A DNA stretch of 64,000 nt from Methylocella tundrae (GTDB lineage Bacteria; Pseudomonadota; Alphaproteobacteria; Rhizobiales; Beijerinckiaceae). A program made the translations under genes and the position numbers. Positions 1 through 8,489 of this stretch are shown here, piece after piece (within the stretch, counting starts at the first letter, position 1; each line of letters opens with the position of its first letter). The stretch lies in contig NZ_CABFMQ020000131.1 in assembly GCF_901905185.1 (NCBI RefSeq), positions 118,773 through 182,772 of the forward strand. The letters are read 5' to 3'. Below the pieces are notes generated by a model. It searched no databases. It was given only the letters and a program-made list of their open reading frames with translations, and was not told the origin of the DNA.

Positions 1-723
1 GCGATTTTGCGTCAGGGCTTGATCTCAGGCGCGGTCGATCTTTGCGTCGAATATACCGGCAATGGCGCCTTTTTCTTTCACCAGGAATCTGATCCGGTGT
101 GGCGCGACGCGCGGCAGGGCTTTTTGCGCGTCGCAGAGTTGGACTATGCTCAAAATCGCCTCGTCTGGCTGCAGCCGGCGCCTGCCGATAATAGCTGGAT
201 CATCGCCATTCCGAAGGCGCTTGCGGCAGAGAAAAGCCTGCGCACGTTGGACGATTTCGCCGCCTTCGTCCGGGCCGGAAACAGGATCAGATTGGCGGCT
301 TCGGCCGAATTCGTCGAAAGCGAGGCCGGGCTTCCGGCGTTTGAAACGGCCTATGGGTTCAATCTGCAGGCCTCGCAACTTCTGGTGCTGTCCGGCGGCG
401 AGACGACGGCGACGATGAAGGCCGCCTCGGACGGAATTTCGGGCGTCAATGCGGCGATGGCCTATGGTTCCGATGGCGCGCTCAACGCGCTTGATCTTTT
501 GCCGCTTGACGATCCGCGCCATGCGGAGCCTGTCTATGCGCCGGCGCCCGTCATTCGCGCCGCGACATTGGCGGAATATCCGCAGATAAGACAGGCATTG
601 GCGCCAGTCTTCGCTGGCCTTGATCTTACAACCTTGCGGGCGCTCAATGAGCGGGTGGCGGTCGAAGGCGAAGAGACGACCTTCGTTGCGCGCAATTATA
701 TGACGGCGCAAAATCTGTTATGA
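1..723 (+). CDS. osmF: Osmoprotectant ABC transporter substrate-binding protein, 5'-truncated by window edge
   Basis: The reading frame is open from base 1 to the TGA at 721-723, so only the C-terminal 240 or so residues are present; signal peptide and N-terminal lobe lie outside the window. The visible part has the type II periplasmic binding fold of the OsmF/ProX/OpuCC group, including the EYTGNG stretch near the left edge and a late GGETTATMKA segment. It should capture glycine betaine or a related osmolyte and hand it to the permeases encoded downstream. The stop overlaps the next start (ATGA), which indicates translational coupling. Assignment to this family rests on both sequence and operon context; the exact substrate is not readable. 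Confidence 0.85.
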   Translation, partial: AILRQGLISGAVDLCVEYTGNGAFFFHQESDPVWRDARQGFLRVAELDYAQNRLVWLQPAPADNSWIIAIPKALAAEKSLRTLDDFAAFVRAGNRIRLAASAEFVESEAGLPAFETAYGFNLQASQLLVLSGGETTATMKAASDGISGVNAAMAYGSDGALNALDLLPLDDPRHAEPVYAPAPVIRAATLAEYPQIRQALAPVFAGLDLTTLRALNERVAVEGEETTFVARNYMTAQNLL

Positions 724-1889
724 AAATCCTGCGCGCGCTCAAAATTCACGATCGCGTTTTATTGACGCTGTGTTGTATTGGCGCGCTCGCTGCGGCTTCA
801 ACCGCGTTCGTCAATTACGCCGGGAATCGCCTGGCTGACGGAGCGCCCTTATCCGTGTGGCAGGCTCCCTCGGCGGATCTTGGCGCCATCATATCAAGCT
901 TTGCCGCGCTCGCCGGCCTGTCGTTTGTCGCGCAAGAAAAGCTCCGCGCATATGCCGCGCTGCTTGCGGCGGCGGCGTTGTTCTTTGCTTGCCTTGCCGG
1001 CGCGGGAGCATTCGCCCATGTCCTCGCCGCGACGGCGCCGCCGGCGGCGCGCATATCGCTTGGGGCCGCCTTCTGGATCCTTGGCGCGGTCGCTCTCCTC
1101 GCCATGTTGAACGCGATGCAGCGCGGCGCGCTTTCCCTCTGGCTGCGCGTGGCCGCAGGCGCGGCTGTCGCGCTGGGCTTTGCGCTTATGGCGCGCTGCG
1201 GCGTTTTCACCAGCCTCGCGCTCACCAGGGAGTTCATGGGGCGCCACGTGGAATTCCTGCAACAGCTCGCCCGCCATGTTGGCCTCGTCGGCGCCGCCGC
1301 GGCTTTTGCATTGATCATCAGCGTCCCGCTGACCGCGCTGGCTTTGCGTCACGCAGGCGCGCGCGGATGGCTTTTCGCGACGCTCGGAGTCGTGCAGACG
1401 ATTCCATCGATTGCGCTTTTTGGCGCGTTGATCGCGCCGCTCTCCGCCCTCAGCGCACGGTTTCCGGCGCTGCGCGAGCTCGGCGTCGCCGGCGTTGGCC
1501 CAACGCCTGCGATCATCGCGCTGACACTCTACTCGCTGCCGCCGCTGGTGCGCATATTTGTTACGGGCTTCAATGCAGTCGCCTCGGAGGTGAAAGATGC
1601 GGCGATCGGCCTCGGCTTTGATCGGCGCCGTCTGTTCCTTTCGGTTGAATTGCCGCTGGCGCTGCCGGCCTTGATTTCGGGGCTGCGCGTCGTCGTCATT
1701 CAAGCCATCGGCCTTGCCGCCGTTGCAGCTTTAATCGGCGCCGGCGGACTTGGCGTCTTCGTTTTTCAGGGCATCGGACAATATGCGCTGGATCTTGTTC
1801 TGCTTGGCGCGATCCCGATCATTCTCCTGGCGCTCGCCGCCGATCTCATCTTTCAGATGCTGCTGGCGGCGGCGAGGAGGCGAGCATGA
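720..1889 (+). CDS. yehY: Osmoprotectant ABC transporter permease, large subunit (YehY-like)
   Basis: A 389-residue inner-membrane protein. The first 165 residues contain several hydrophobic segments that form an N-terminal extension typical of YehY. The second half carries the binding-protein-dependent transport permease domain, with the cytoplasmic EAA-type loop around residues 290-310 (AAIGLGFDRRRLF followed by an ELPLALP segment) that contacts the ATPase. It overlaps the upstream binding protein and the downstream ATPase by four bases each (ATGA), so the operon is translated as a unit. It would form the heteromeric membrane channel with the shorter permease at 2841. Substrate is inferred from the OsmF family only. 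Confidence 0.88.
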   Translation: MKILRALKIHDRVLLTLCCIGALAAASTAFVNYAGNRLADGAPLSVWQAPSADLGAIISSFAALAGLSFVAQEKLRAYAALLAAAALFFACLAGAGAFAHVLAATAPPAARISLGAAFWILGAVALLAMLNAMQRGALSLWLRVAAGAAVALGFALMARCGVFTSLALTREFMGRHVEFLQQLARHVGLVGAAAAFALIISVPLTALALRHAGARGWLFATLGVVQTIPSIALFGALIAPLSALSARFPALRELGVAGVGPTPAIIALTLYSLPPLVRIFVTGFNAVASEVKDAAIGLGFDRRRLFLSVELPLALPALISGLRVVVIQAIGLAAVAALIGAGGLGVFVFQGIGQYALDLVLLGAIPIILLALAADLIFQMLLAAARRRA

Positions 1890-2851
1890 GCCTGTCGCCC
1901 ATTATTGAACTGCAAAGCGTGTCGAAATCCTTTGGCGCGACATCCGCCATCGAAAATCTCGTGCTGTCCATTGAGGCCGGTGCGTTTTGCGTGCTGGTAG
2001 GTCCCTCCGGCTGCGGTAAGTCGACGGTTCTGCGCATGATCAACGCGATGATCGCGCCGGATCTGGGCGTTGTTAGAGTGCGCGGACAAAACATCAGCGA
2101 GCTCGATCCCATTGAGCTGAGGCGCAGCATTGGCTACGTCATACAATCGGTCGGGCTCTTTCCGCATTGGACTGTCGCCGCGAACATTGCAACCGTGCCT
2201 CGCCTGATGGGCTGGGACAAGGTCAAAATCGCCGAGCGCGTCGAACATATCGCCGCCGCGCTGCAGATCGACCCGGCGTTGCTGCCTCGCTATCCGCGCC
2301 AGTTGTCGGGCGGCCAGCAGCAGCGCGTCGGCGTCGCCCGCGCTCTCGCCGCCGACCCGGACATTTTGTTGATGGACGAGCCTTTCGCCGCGCTCGATCC
2401 TGTCAGCCGCGCCGCTTTGCAGGGCGAGTTGCGGCGCCTGCACAAAGAGAGCGGAAAAACGATTGTCTTTGTCACGCATGACATGAACGAAGCCTTGCGC
2501 CTCGCGACCCATATTATTGTGATGGACAAGGGCCGCGTGATCCAGGCGGGCGCGCCCGCTGACATCCTGCTGAGGCCGCGCGATGCATTCGTCGAGGGCT
2601 TTCTCGGACGTGAGGATTTGCCTTTGAGGCTACTTGATCTTGCGACTGTCGGGGAGCGCACGCGGCCTGCCACGACCGCCGCCGGTTCAGCGGACGAGCC
2701 GATTGCGATCAGGGACACGGCGAGTCTGCGGCAGGCGCTGACCCTCATGCTCGAGCGTCATCGCGATCGGCTTGCCGTTGAAAATGAGCGCGGCGAACTG
2801 ATGGGCGAAATCGCCGTCGCCGATGTTCTTGGAGCTGGCGATGCGGGTTAG
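1886..2851 (+). CDS. yehX: Osmoprotectant ABC transporter ATP-binding protein (YehX/OpuCA-like)
   Basis: This 321-residue ABC ATPase energises import through the two flanking permeases. Walker A is GPSGCGKST at residues 39-47, the signature LSGGQ is at 140-144, and Walker B with its catalytic glutamate is LLMDEP ending near 166. The D-loop and H-loop (VFVTHD) follow. The last 80 residues resemble a single degenerate CBS-type region, as in OpuCA/YehX, which in that family senses ionic strength; only one such unit is apparent. It is embedded in the four-gene operon with four-base overlap upstream and 11 bases of overlap with the last permease gene. Confidence 0.9.
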   Translation: MSLSPIIELQSVSKSFGATSAIENLVLSIEAGAFCVLVGPSGCGKSTVLRMINAMIAPDLGVVRVRGQNISELDPIELRRSIGYVIQSVGLFPHWTVAANIATVPRLMGWDKVKIAERVEHIAAALQIDPALLPRYPRQLSGGQQQRVGVARALAADPDILLMDEPFAALDPVSRAALQGELRRLHKESGKTIVFVTHDMNEALRLATHIIVMDKGRVIQAGAPADILLRPRDAFVEGFLGREDLPLRLLDLATVGERTRPATTAAGSADEPIAIRDTASLRQALTLMLERHRDRLAVENERGELMGEIAVADVLGAGDAG

Positions 2852-3599
2852 CATCATGGCGGCGGTTCGTGTGGTCGCGCGTCAGCCGGCGTTCTGGCTC
2901 GCGCTGCTGCTCGTCGGCGCGATCGGATCGATGCGATGGAGCGCGCCTTTATTCGCCGCGCTGTTTCCGGGCGATCCGCGCCCCCTCTATTCGCGCGCAA
3001 GCTTCTTTGAATTGACGCTGGCGCATTGCGAACTCGCCGCGATATCGAGCCTTCTCGCGGCGGTTGTCGGGATCGGCCTCGCCGTCTTCGCCACGCGCGA
3101 TTGCGGGCGCGAATTCGCGGCCATGATCAGCGCCATCGCCGCCGTTGGCCAGACGTTTCCGCCGGTCGCCGTTCTCGCCCTGGCCGTTCCGATCCTCGGC
3201 TATGGCGCGGCGCCGGCGCTTGCCGCTTTGAGCCTTTACGCCATTTTGCCCATTCTCGACGGCGCCCTGACGGGCTTGCACAATGTGCCCGCCGCCGCGC
3301 GGCAGGCGGCCGAAGGCATGGGCTTTGCTCCCCTTGGGCTCCTCTGGTGGATTGAGCTGCCGCTGGCTCTGCCTTTTATCCTTGCGGGTCTGCGCAACGC
3401 TGTCATCATCAACATTGGGACGGCGACGATCGGCTCCAGCGTCGGCGCTCTTTCGCTAGGCTCGCCGATCCTCGAAGGGCTGTCGGCGTCAAATCCCGCA
3501 TATGTCATTCAGGGCGCCCTGATCGTCGCGCTGCTGGCTGTGGCGGTCGATCGCGGATTTCAGTCCTTGGAGATGGCGCTCTGCGCTCCGCGCGGCTGA
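2841..3599 (+). CDS. yehW: Osmoprotectant ABC transporter permease, small subunit (YehW-like)
   Basis: A 252-residue permease with five or six hydrophobic segments and the conserved loop around GMGFAPLGLLWWIELPLALPF. I chose the ATG at 2841, inside the end of the ATPase gene, over an upstream TTG at 2823, because it gives the usual short N-terminus and an 11-base overlap. It closes the osmoprotectant operon. The gene that follows is on the other strand and converges on it after 38 bases. Together the four genes form a complete importer apart from the missing N-terminus of the binding protein. Confidence 0.88.
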   Translation: MRVSIMAAVRVVARQPAFWLALLLVGAIGSMRWSAPLFAALFPGDPRPLYSRASFFELTLAHCELAAISSLLAAVVGIGLAVFATRDCGREFAAMISAIAAVGQTFPPVAVLALAVPILGYGAAPALAALSLYAILPILDGALTGLHNVPAAARQAAEGMGFAPLGLLWWIELPLALPFILAGLRNAVIINIGTATIGSSVGALSLGSPILEGLSASNPAYVIQGALIVALLAVAVDRGFQSLEMALCAPRG

Positions 3600-3637
3600 A
3601 TCCGCGTTGCTCGCCCGGCGAGTCTGATCATCAAGTT

Positions 3638-4411
3638 TTAGTTGACGACGGTTTTGCCGGGAAATTCGCAGAGATCGACGATCAGGCAGCGCTCGCACTC
3701 CGGCCGGCGCGCCTTGCAGACATAGCGGCCATGCAGAATGAGCCAATGATGCGCGTGCAACTTATGCGTGTCCGGAATAATCCGTTCGAGGCCGCGCTCG
3801 ACGTCGAGGGGCGTCTTGCCGGGGGCGAGCGGAATGCGGTTAGAGACCCTGAAAATATGGGTGTCGACCGCGATCGTCGGCGCGCCGAAGGCGATGTTCA
3901 GCACGACATTGGCGGTCTTGCGGCCAACGCCCGGGAGCCGTTCAAGCGCCTCCCGATCATTCGGAACGATCCCGCCTAAATTGTCGACGAGCTGCTGCGA
4001 TAGGGCGATGACATGCTTCGCCTTGGTCCGGTAGAGGCCGATCGTCTTGATCATCTCGCGGAGTCTGTCTTCGCCGAGCGCCAACATTTTTTGCGGCGTA
4101 TCGGCAATCGCGAACAGCGCCTTTGTCGCCTTGTTGACGCCGCTGTCCGTCGCCTGCGCCGACAGCACCACCGCGACCAGCAGGGTGAAAGGGTTCACAT
4201 AGTCAAGTTCGCCCTTGGGATTTGGCGCTGCGGCGGCGAATCGGCGAAAAATTTCCTCGATGCGCGCTGCATCCGGAGATTCGCGGCGCGCGTTCGCCGG
4301 TTTCGGAGCCGTCGTCCCGCCTTGCTTTCGAGCGGCGGGCTTCACGCTTCCGGCGATCGCGCGCGCGGCGCCCTTGGCGACGGTAGCATTTGCAATAATT
4401 CTTTTGACCAT
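3638..4411 (-). CDS. nth: Endonuclease III (DNA glycosylase/AP lyase)
   Basis: The protein removes oxidised pyrimidines and cleaves at the abasic site in base excision repair. With the start at the ATG at 4411 it has 257 residues: a basic, low-complexity N-terminal extension of about 45 residues, then the HhH-GPD core. The helix-hairpin-helix LPGVGRKTANVV holds the catalytic lysine (K165), VDTHIFRV holds the catalytic aspartate (D183), and the C-terminal 4Fe-4S loop has C232, C239, C242 and C248 with the canonical 6-2-5 spacing. A longer reading from 4480 is possible but would overlap the divergent DUF2244 gene and adds nothing conserved. Confidence 0.95.
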   Translation of the reverse strand: MVKRIIANATVAKGAARAIAGSVKPAARKQGGTTAPKPANARRESPDAARIEEIFRRFAAAAPNPKGELDYVNPFTLLVAVVLSAQATDSGVNKATKALFAIADTPQKMLALGEDRLREMIKTIGLYRTKAKHVIALSQQLVDNLGGIVPNDREALERLPGVGRKTANVVLNIAFGAPTIAVDTHIFRVSNRIPLAPGKTPLDVERGLERIIPDTHKLHAHHWLILHGRYVCKARRPECERCLIVDLCEFPGKTVVN

Positions 4412-4457
4412 GGACGCGTTATAGTTTTCGATAGGGCGGGAGAGAAGGGCCTCTCGG

Positions 4458-4970
4458 ATGTCAGCTGCGAAAATCATCATCGGTGAAATGGAAGATCCCG
4501 CGCTTTTCGCCGCGCGGCTGAAACCACATCGCTCGCTGGGGCGGCGGAACTTTCAGTTTCTGTTGATGGCATTTCTGGGGGCCAATATCGTCTCGAGCCT
4601 GCCGTTTATTTTTCTTGGCGCATGGCCCGTCGCGGGGTTCTTCGGGCTCGACGTCGCGCTTTTCTATTTCGCCTTCAAAGCGAATTACCGCGCCGCCCGC
4701 GCCTATGAGGACGTCCATGTGACGCCTTTTGAACTTCTCGTCGCCAAGGTCAGCGCCAAAGGGCGGCGGGACGAATGGCGTTTCAATCCAGCCTTTGTGC
4801 GCTTGGAGCGGGAGGAGCACGAGGAGTTCGGAACTTTGCGGCTGGCGCTCGTCTCGCGCGGCAAGAGCCTCGAAGTCGCGGCGTTCCTTGGGCCGGGCGA
4901 AAAAGCGGATTTTGCCAGCGCCCTGTCGCGCGCCCTTGCCGAGGCGCGGCGCGGACCTCGCTACTCCTGA
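4458..4970 (+). CDS. DUF2244 family membrane protein
   Basis: A 170-residue protein of the DUF2244 family, common next to nth in alphaproteobacteria. Two adjacent hydrophobic segments lie near residues 33-75 and are followed by a soluble C-terminal half rich in charged residues (the RAYEDVHVTPFELLV stretch starts the conserved domain). A GGAGAG/AAGGG ribosome-binding region precedes the ATG. It is divergent from nth, with about 46 bases between the two chosen starts. The family has no established function; a role at the inner membrane is all the sequence supports. Confidence 0.85.
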   Translation: MSAAKIIIGEMEDPALFAARLKPHRSLGRRNFQFLLMAFLGANIVSSLPFIFLGAWPVAGFFGLDVALFYFAFKANYRAARAYEDVHVTPFELLVAKVSAKGRRDEWRFNPAFVRLEREEHEEFGTLRLALVSRGKSLEVAAFLGPGEKADFASALSRALAEARRGPRYS

Positions 4971-5354
4971 GCCTTCTTAGAGGGACAGCGGCAAGGCGAA
5001 AGAAAATCCGGCCGTCCCAAAGCGAACGGAACGGCCGGCCAGACAAGGCGCGCCAATGCTCGATCAGAAGCAGGACGCGGACTGTCCGAAGTCCGCGAAG
5101 GCATCGAAACCTCGCCTCGCAGGGCTAGCGTTTTTGGCGCTCTTCCGCTTGACCCAAATATGCTAGATCGTGAAAAAATGAATAAATTGGACGTGATTGC
5201 GGCGGATTCCGGATAAAGACCGGTCGCCGCTGCTCTGTCCGGTGAGATGGGGCGGTCTGCGAGGGCAGCCGCAAGGCGCGCGCCCAAAGGCGCCGCAGGC
5301 AAATGCAGGTTGCCGCGAGGATGCCGCGCCCCTGAGCCCGCGAAATCTGGGCGC
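4971..5354. other. Intergenic region without a gene
   Basis: This 384-base stretch lies between two convergent genes. It holds the hairpin listed at 4998-5038 and an AT-richer patch near 5150-5215. I see no supported coding region or structured RNA apart from that hairpin. Confidence 0.6.
4998..5038 (-). terminator. Candidate intrinsic terminator on the minus strand
   Basis: Arms CCGGCCGT (5008-5015) and ACGGCCGG (5031-5038) are perfectly complementary around a 15-base loop. Read on the minus strand, the hairpin is followed by ATTTTCTTTC (4998-5007). It could end transcripts from the small secreted-protein gene at 5355-5708, but it lies 315 bases past that stop, so the assignment is tentative. 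Confidence 0.4.
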
Positions 5355-5708
5355 CTATCTTTCGCGGCCGTAATTATAGCCGCGATACAGCACGGGCGGC
5401 TCCGGAAAGATCACCGAGTCGGCATAAAGGCCGCGCGACTGGCAAACGGCGGTCGCGCGAAATCGCGCGGTGTCGCCGACAAGGTCCAACTGTGGCATGG
5501 GAACGACGCTGCAACGGGGGTCAGTTGCGAAGGCGTAAGGGGGCGGCGCTGGCGGCGGAGGCGGAGCATAGCTGCGCGGCCCATATCCAAGGTCGGCCGC
5601 CGCGGCGCCCGGCGCGCCGAGGGCCGATAGCAGCACTAAGCCATAGGCCCACTTCTTCGCGGGCCTTAGCGATTGAGCGCCGGACGCGCCGGCGGCCAAG
5701 ATGCTCAT
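5355..5708 (-). CDS. Small secreted proline-rich protein, function unknown
   Basis: A 117-residue protein starting at the ATG at 5708. A hydrophobic segment ending in APGAAAA (about residues 18-38) looks like a signal peptide. Next comes a proline-rich stretch with many PP pairs, then a compact region with two cysteines about 24 residues apart that could form a periplasmic disulfide. I do not recognise a named domain. The N-terminus before the hydrophobic segment is unusually long (about 17 residues), so a different start is possible. No operon partner is evident; trcR, upstream on the same strand, is 140 bases away. Confidence 0.6.
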   Translation of the reverse strand: MSILAAGASGAQSLRPAKKWAYGLVLLSALGAPGAAAADLGYGPRSYAPPPPPAPPPYAFATDPRCSVVPMPQLDLVGDTARFRATAVCQSRGLYADSVIFPEPPVLYRGYNYGRER

Positions 5709-5848
5709 CAATGTTTCTCCAGCGCAAGAACGCGGCATTCAAGATCATGACCGGCGAATCGAGGCCTGATTCGCCTTTTGATCTTAGTTCCATTCTACGC
5801 GGAGAAACACCGAAAACACAACCAAAAAGAGAAAATTACAATTATAGG

Positions 5849-6565
5849 TTATTCTTTTACCTTTAGGCCTTTCAGACTCGCGAAGACCGAATGCACATCG
5901 ATGTCTTCTTCAACCTCGTGCTGCTTGGCCGGCGCAACGCCGAACACCTCGGCTTCGGTGCGACGCTCTTCATGCGGCGGGCGCGTGGTCGTTTCGGCGG
6001 ACATCAGGGTCTGGCTGTGATCTTCTTCGACATGCGGCCGATCTTTTGCAGCGCGATTGACTTCGAAATCGAGATCAATCTGCGAACAGAGGCCAAGCGT
6101 GACGGGGTCGGCCGGCGTCAACGCGGCTGAATTCCAGTGCGTCCGATTGCGAATGGCCTGCAATGTCGTTTTCGTAGTGCCGGCGAGGCGCATGATCTGC
6201 GCATCCTTCAGCTCGGGATGATTGCGCACCAGCCACAAAATGGCGTTCGGGCGATCCTGGCGGCGCGAGAGCGGCGTGTAGCGGGCGCCGCGTTTGCGCG
6301 CCGGCTCCGGCAGCCGCACCTTGGAAACCGCCAGTTGCAGCTGGCGATTGGAGTCTTTCTCCGCCGCGGCGATTTCTTCGCGGGTCAATTGTCCCGAAGT
6401 GATCGGATCATGGCCCTTGATCCCGGTCGCGACTTCGCCGTCCGCGATGCCTTTCACTTCGAGCGGGTGAAGTTTGCAGAAATTGGCGATCTGATCGAAA
6501 GTCAAAGACGTATTTTCGACGAGCCATACAGCCGTGGCCTTAGGCATGAGCGGCGCATTGTTCAT
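5849..6565 (-). CDS. trcR: Cell-cycle transcriptional regulator TrcR (DUF1013)
   Basis: A 238-residue protein of the DUF1013 family, now called TrcR, which is restricted to alphaproteobacteria and in Caulobacter belongs to the cell-cycle regulatory circuit. The N-terminal MPKATAVWLVENTSLTFDQIA and the later PNAILWLVRNHPELKDAQIMRLAGTTK segments look like two successive helix-turn-helix units and are the most conserved parts of the family. The last 60 residues are acidic and low in complexity. A strong AAGGAG ribosome-binding site lies just upstream of the ATG. It stands alone, with no operon partner on its strand. Confidence 0.85.
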   Translation of the reverse strand: MNNAPLMPKATAVWLVENTSLTFDQIANFCKLHPLEVKGIADGEVATGIKGHDPITSGQLTREEIAAAEKDSNRQLQLAVSKVRLPEPARKRGARYTPLSRRQDRPNAILWLVRNHPELKDAQIMRLAGTTKTTLQAIRNRTHWNSAALTPADPVTLGLCSQIDLDFEVNRAAKDRPHVEEDHSQTLMSAETTTRPPHEERRTEAEVFGVAPAKQHEVEEDIDVHSVFASLKGLKVKE

Positions 6566-6891
6566 GTTTTACTTCTCCTTTGCGCTCGGAAACTTAAGAA
6601 TTCCAGCAAGCAGCGCCGACGCGCTGTCCGGAGCGCCCGCCGCCGCGCAGGGGCGAGGCCCACGAGACGATGCTCACGAGACAAGGCTTAATCAATCAGC
6701 CATGACGGGAATAGTTACATTATAGGGAGCGCGGAGGCCGAAGGCAATGCGTTTGCCTTTTCACGAGGCAAATGTTTGTGTCGCCAGATGGCCCAGCCAA
6801 AACCGCGGCTGGGCTGGACTATCGCCCTTGGCTCTGACCATCATGATCAAACCGGGCCAAACAGGCTCCTGTTAAGGGATCCCCGCCTTTC
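6566..6891. other. Intergenic region between divergent genes, with an inverted repeat
   Basis: This 326-base region separates trcR from a small membrane-protein gene and should hold both promoters. An 8-bp perfect inverted repeat, GCCCAGCC (6791-6798) and GGCTGGGC (6807-6814), is present without a T-run on either side, so it is not a typical terminator. No gene is apparent. Confidence 0.5.
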
Positions 6892-7209
6892 ATGATTCGC
6901 TTGACCTTGCAATTTATCGGCTTGTTCATTCTGGCCAGCGCCTTCGCGGCCTTGGCCATCGATTCTTCCAGGTCCTTCGCGGCCGGACACGTGATCTTGA
7001 CGGAATTGGGCGACACGGCCGCCGCGCTAGCGCCGAACAAGGCGGAGGCGTTGAGGGTTGCGATCAACGGGCACTGGCCGGCGCTCCTCGAAAGATCTCT
7101 AACGAAAGTTGCGCAACTGCCCACTTTTCTCGGGCTCGGCCTGATCGGGGCGCTCATGTTCTGGCTGGCGCGCAAGCCGCAGCCAAAGATCGGCTACTCC
7201 AGCCGGTAA
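6892..7209 (+). CDS. Small two-helix membrane protein, function unknown
   Basis: A 105-residue protein with a hydrophobic N-terminal helix (residues 4-24) and a second hydrophobic helix near residues 78-94, ending in a short basic tail. The region between them (about 50 residues) would face the periplasm if the N-terminus is inside. Similar small proteins occur across Rhizobiales, where they are sometimes labelled as PetM-like, a name with no functional support that I can see here. The next gene on this strand (msrA) is 173 bases away. Confidence 0.65.
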   Translation: MIRLTLQFIGLFILASAFAALAIDSSRSFAAGHVILTELGDTAAALAPNKAEALRVAINGHWPALLERSLTKVAQLPTFLGLGLIGALMFWLARKPQPKIGYSSR

Positions 7210-7382
7210 GCCATTCGGACCCCGTATTGGCGCAAAATTAACGAAACTCGGAAACTTTGCCGGCGTCTGAGCCGTTGTCTCGGCGCAGTTGAGACCCCAT
7301 TTGAGCTACACAGAATCCCGGTGAGGGTTAATCCCCCGATGTCCAGTCTATCGCCGGCTGTTTCTCGCAGAAAGGAGCGGAG

Positions 7383-8039
7383 ATGTTCGCGTTTCGGAAA
7401 CCGCTGACTTTGCCGACGGCGGCGAACGCCCTGCCTGGTCGTCCGGACCCAATCAAGACCGCTGAAACGCACTTCCTCACCGGAGGTCGTTTGGCGCCCC
7501 CGTTTCCTGCCGGCGTCGAGACGGCCTTATTCGGGCTGGGATGCTTCTGGGGCGCGGAGCGCAAATTCTGGCAGCTGGGAGACGGGATCTACGCGACAGC
7601 GGTCGGTTATGCCGGCGGCCTGACCCCAAACCCGACATATGAAGAGGTTTGCTCAGGCCTTACCGGCCACAATGAGGTGGTGCTGGTCGCTTTCGATCCG
7701 GCCAAAATCTCCTACGAATCCCTCCTGAGAACATTTTGGGAAAGCCACGATCCGACGCAGGGAATGCGCCAGGGCAATGACGTTGGAACACAATATCGCT
7801 CCGGTGTTTATGTCGCCAGCGCCGATCAGCGCGCCGCCGCCGAATCGAGCAGGGCGGCCTATGGCAAGGCGTTGGCGGAGAAGGGCTTTGGCCCGATCAC
7901 AACGGAGATCCTCGATCGGCCGGTTTTTTACTATGCCGAGAGCTATCATCAGCAATACCTCGCCAAAAATCCGAATGGATATTGCGGCTTGGGCGGCACG
8001 GGTGTTTCGTGTCCGATCGGGGTCGGCGTCGCGGCCTGA
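7383..8039 (+). CDS. msrA: Peptide methionine-(S)-S-oxide reductase
   Basis: A 218-residue MsrA that repairs oxidised methionine with thioredoxin as reductant. The catalytic cysteine is C54 in GCFWGAE, substrate-pocket residues follow in the HDPTQ and YHQQYL segments, and two C-terminal cysteines (C201, C210 in GYCGLGGTGVSC) are placed to act as resolving cysteines. A 45-residue N-terminal extension before the core is typical of the longer alphaproteobacterial enzymes. A strong GAAAGGAG ribosome-binding site sits just upstream of the ATG at 7383. The gene is monocistronic as far as the sequence shows. Confidence 0.95.
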   Translation: MFAFRKPLTLPTAANALPGRPDPIKTAETHFLTGGRLAPPFPAGVETALFGLGCFWGAERKFWQLGDGIYATAVGYAGGLTPNPTYEEVCSGLTGHNEVVLVAFDPAKISYESLLRTFWESHDPTQGMRQGNDVGTQYRSGVYVASADQRAAAESSRAAYGKALAEKGFGPITTEILDRPVFYYAESYHQQYLAKNPNGYCGLGGTGVSCPIGVGVAA

Positions 8040-8223
8040 TCGCGCGGTCTGCTTTTGCGTACCGCGGAGTGGCAGCCATCGGCTTGGGGCGACCCCCAGT
8101 CGGAGCCAAATTTTGAGATTAATGCAAGGCCGAAGCAACGGTTGCGCAAGTTCGGCGTTGTTCTATTCGCGTAATATTTGGGGTCTAGACAGCGGGACGC
8201 GCGGATGACCTTTGGAGCGTTCA

Positions 8224-8484
8224 ATGCGTTTTATTAAAGTTCTTGCGATTGGCTCGATGCTCAGCCTTGGCGTTGCGGGGGCGGCGATGGGCAATCCAAT
8301 TTCTGCGAAACCGGATGTCGCTGATCGCACGGGGGTGGTCACGACGGCGGTCTACGGCGCGGCGAATGAGGCCCCGATCGTTTCGGGGCGCAGCGCCGCC
8401 ATGCATCGCAAATCCAAGATGCACCACCTGATGGTCAAGCCGGCAGCGCCCCTCGCAGGCGATATCGCGCCGGAAAATAACTGA
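8224..8484 (+). CDS. Small secreted basic peptide, function unknown
   Basis: An 86-residue protein. I chose the ATG at 8224 rather than the in-frame TTG at 8212 because it starts directly with a signal peptide (MRFIKVLAIGSM, hydrophobic to about residue 22, with an AMG-N cleavage-like site). The mature part is short, without cysteines, and has a His/Lys/Met-rich patch (MHRKSKMHHLM). No family is recognised. It converges on mepA with six bases between the two stops. It could be a genuine periplasmic peptide or a weakly constrained ORF; the signal peptide argues for the former. Confidence 0.55.
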   Translation: MRFIKVLAIGSMLSLGVAGAAMGNPISAKPDVADRTGVVTTAVYGAANEAPIVSGRSAAMHRKSKMHHLMVKPAAPLAGDIAPENN

Positions 8485-8489
8485 CCGCG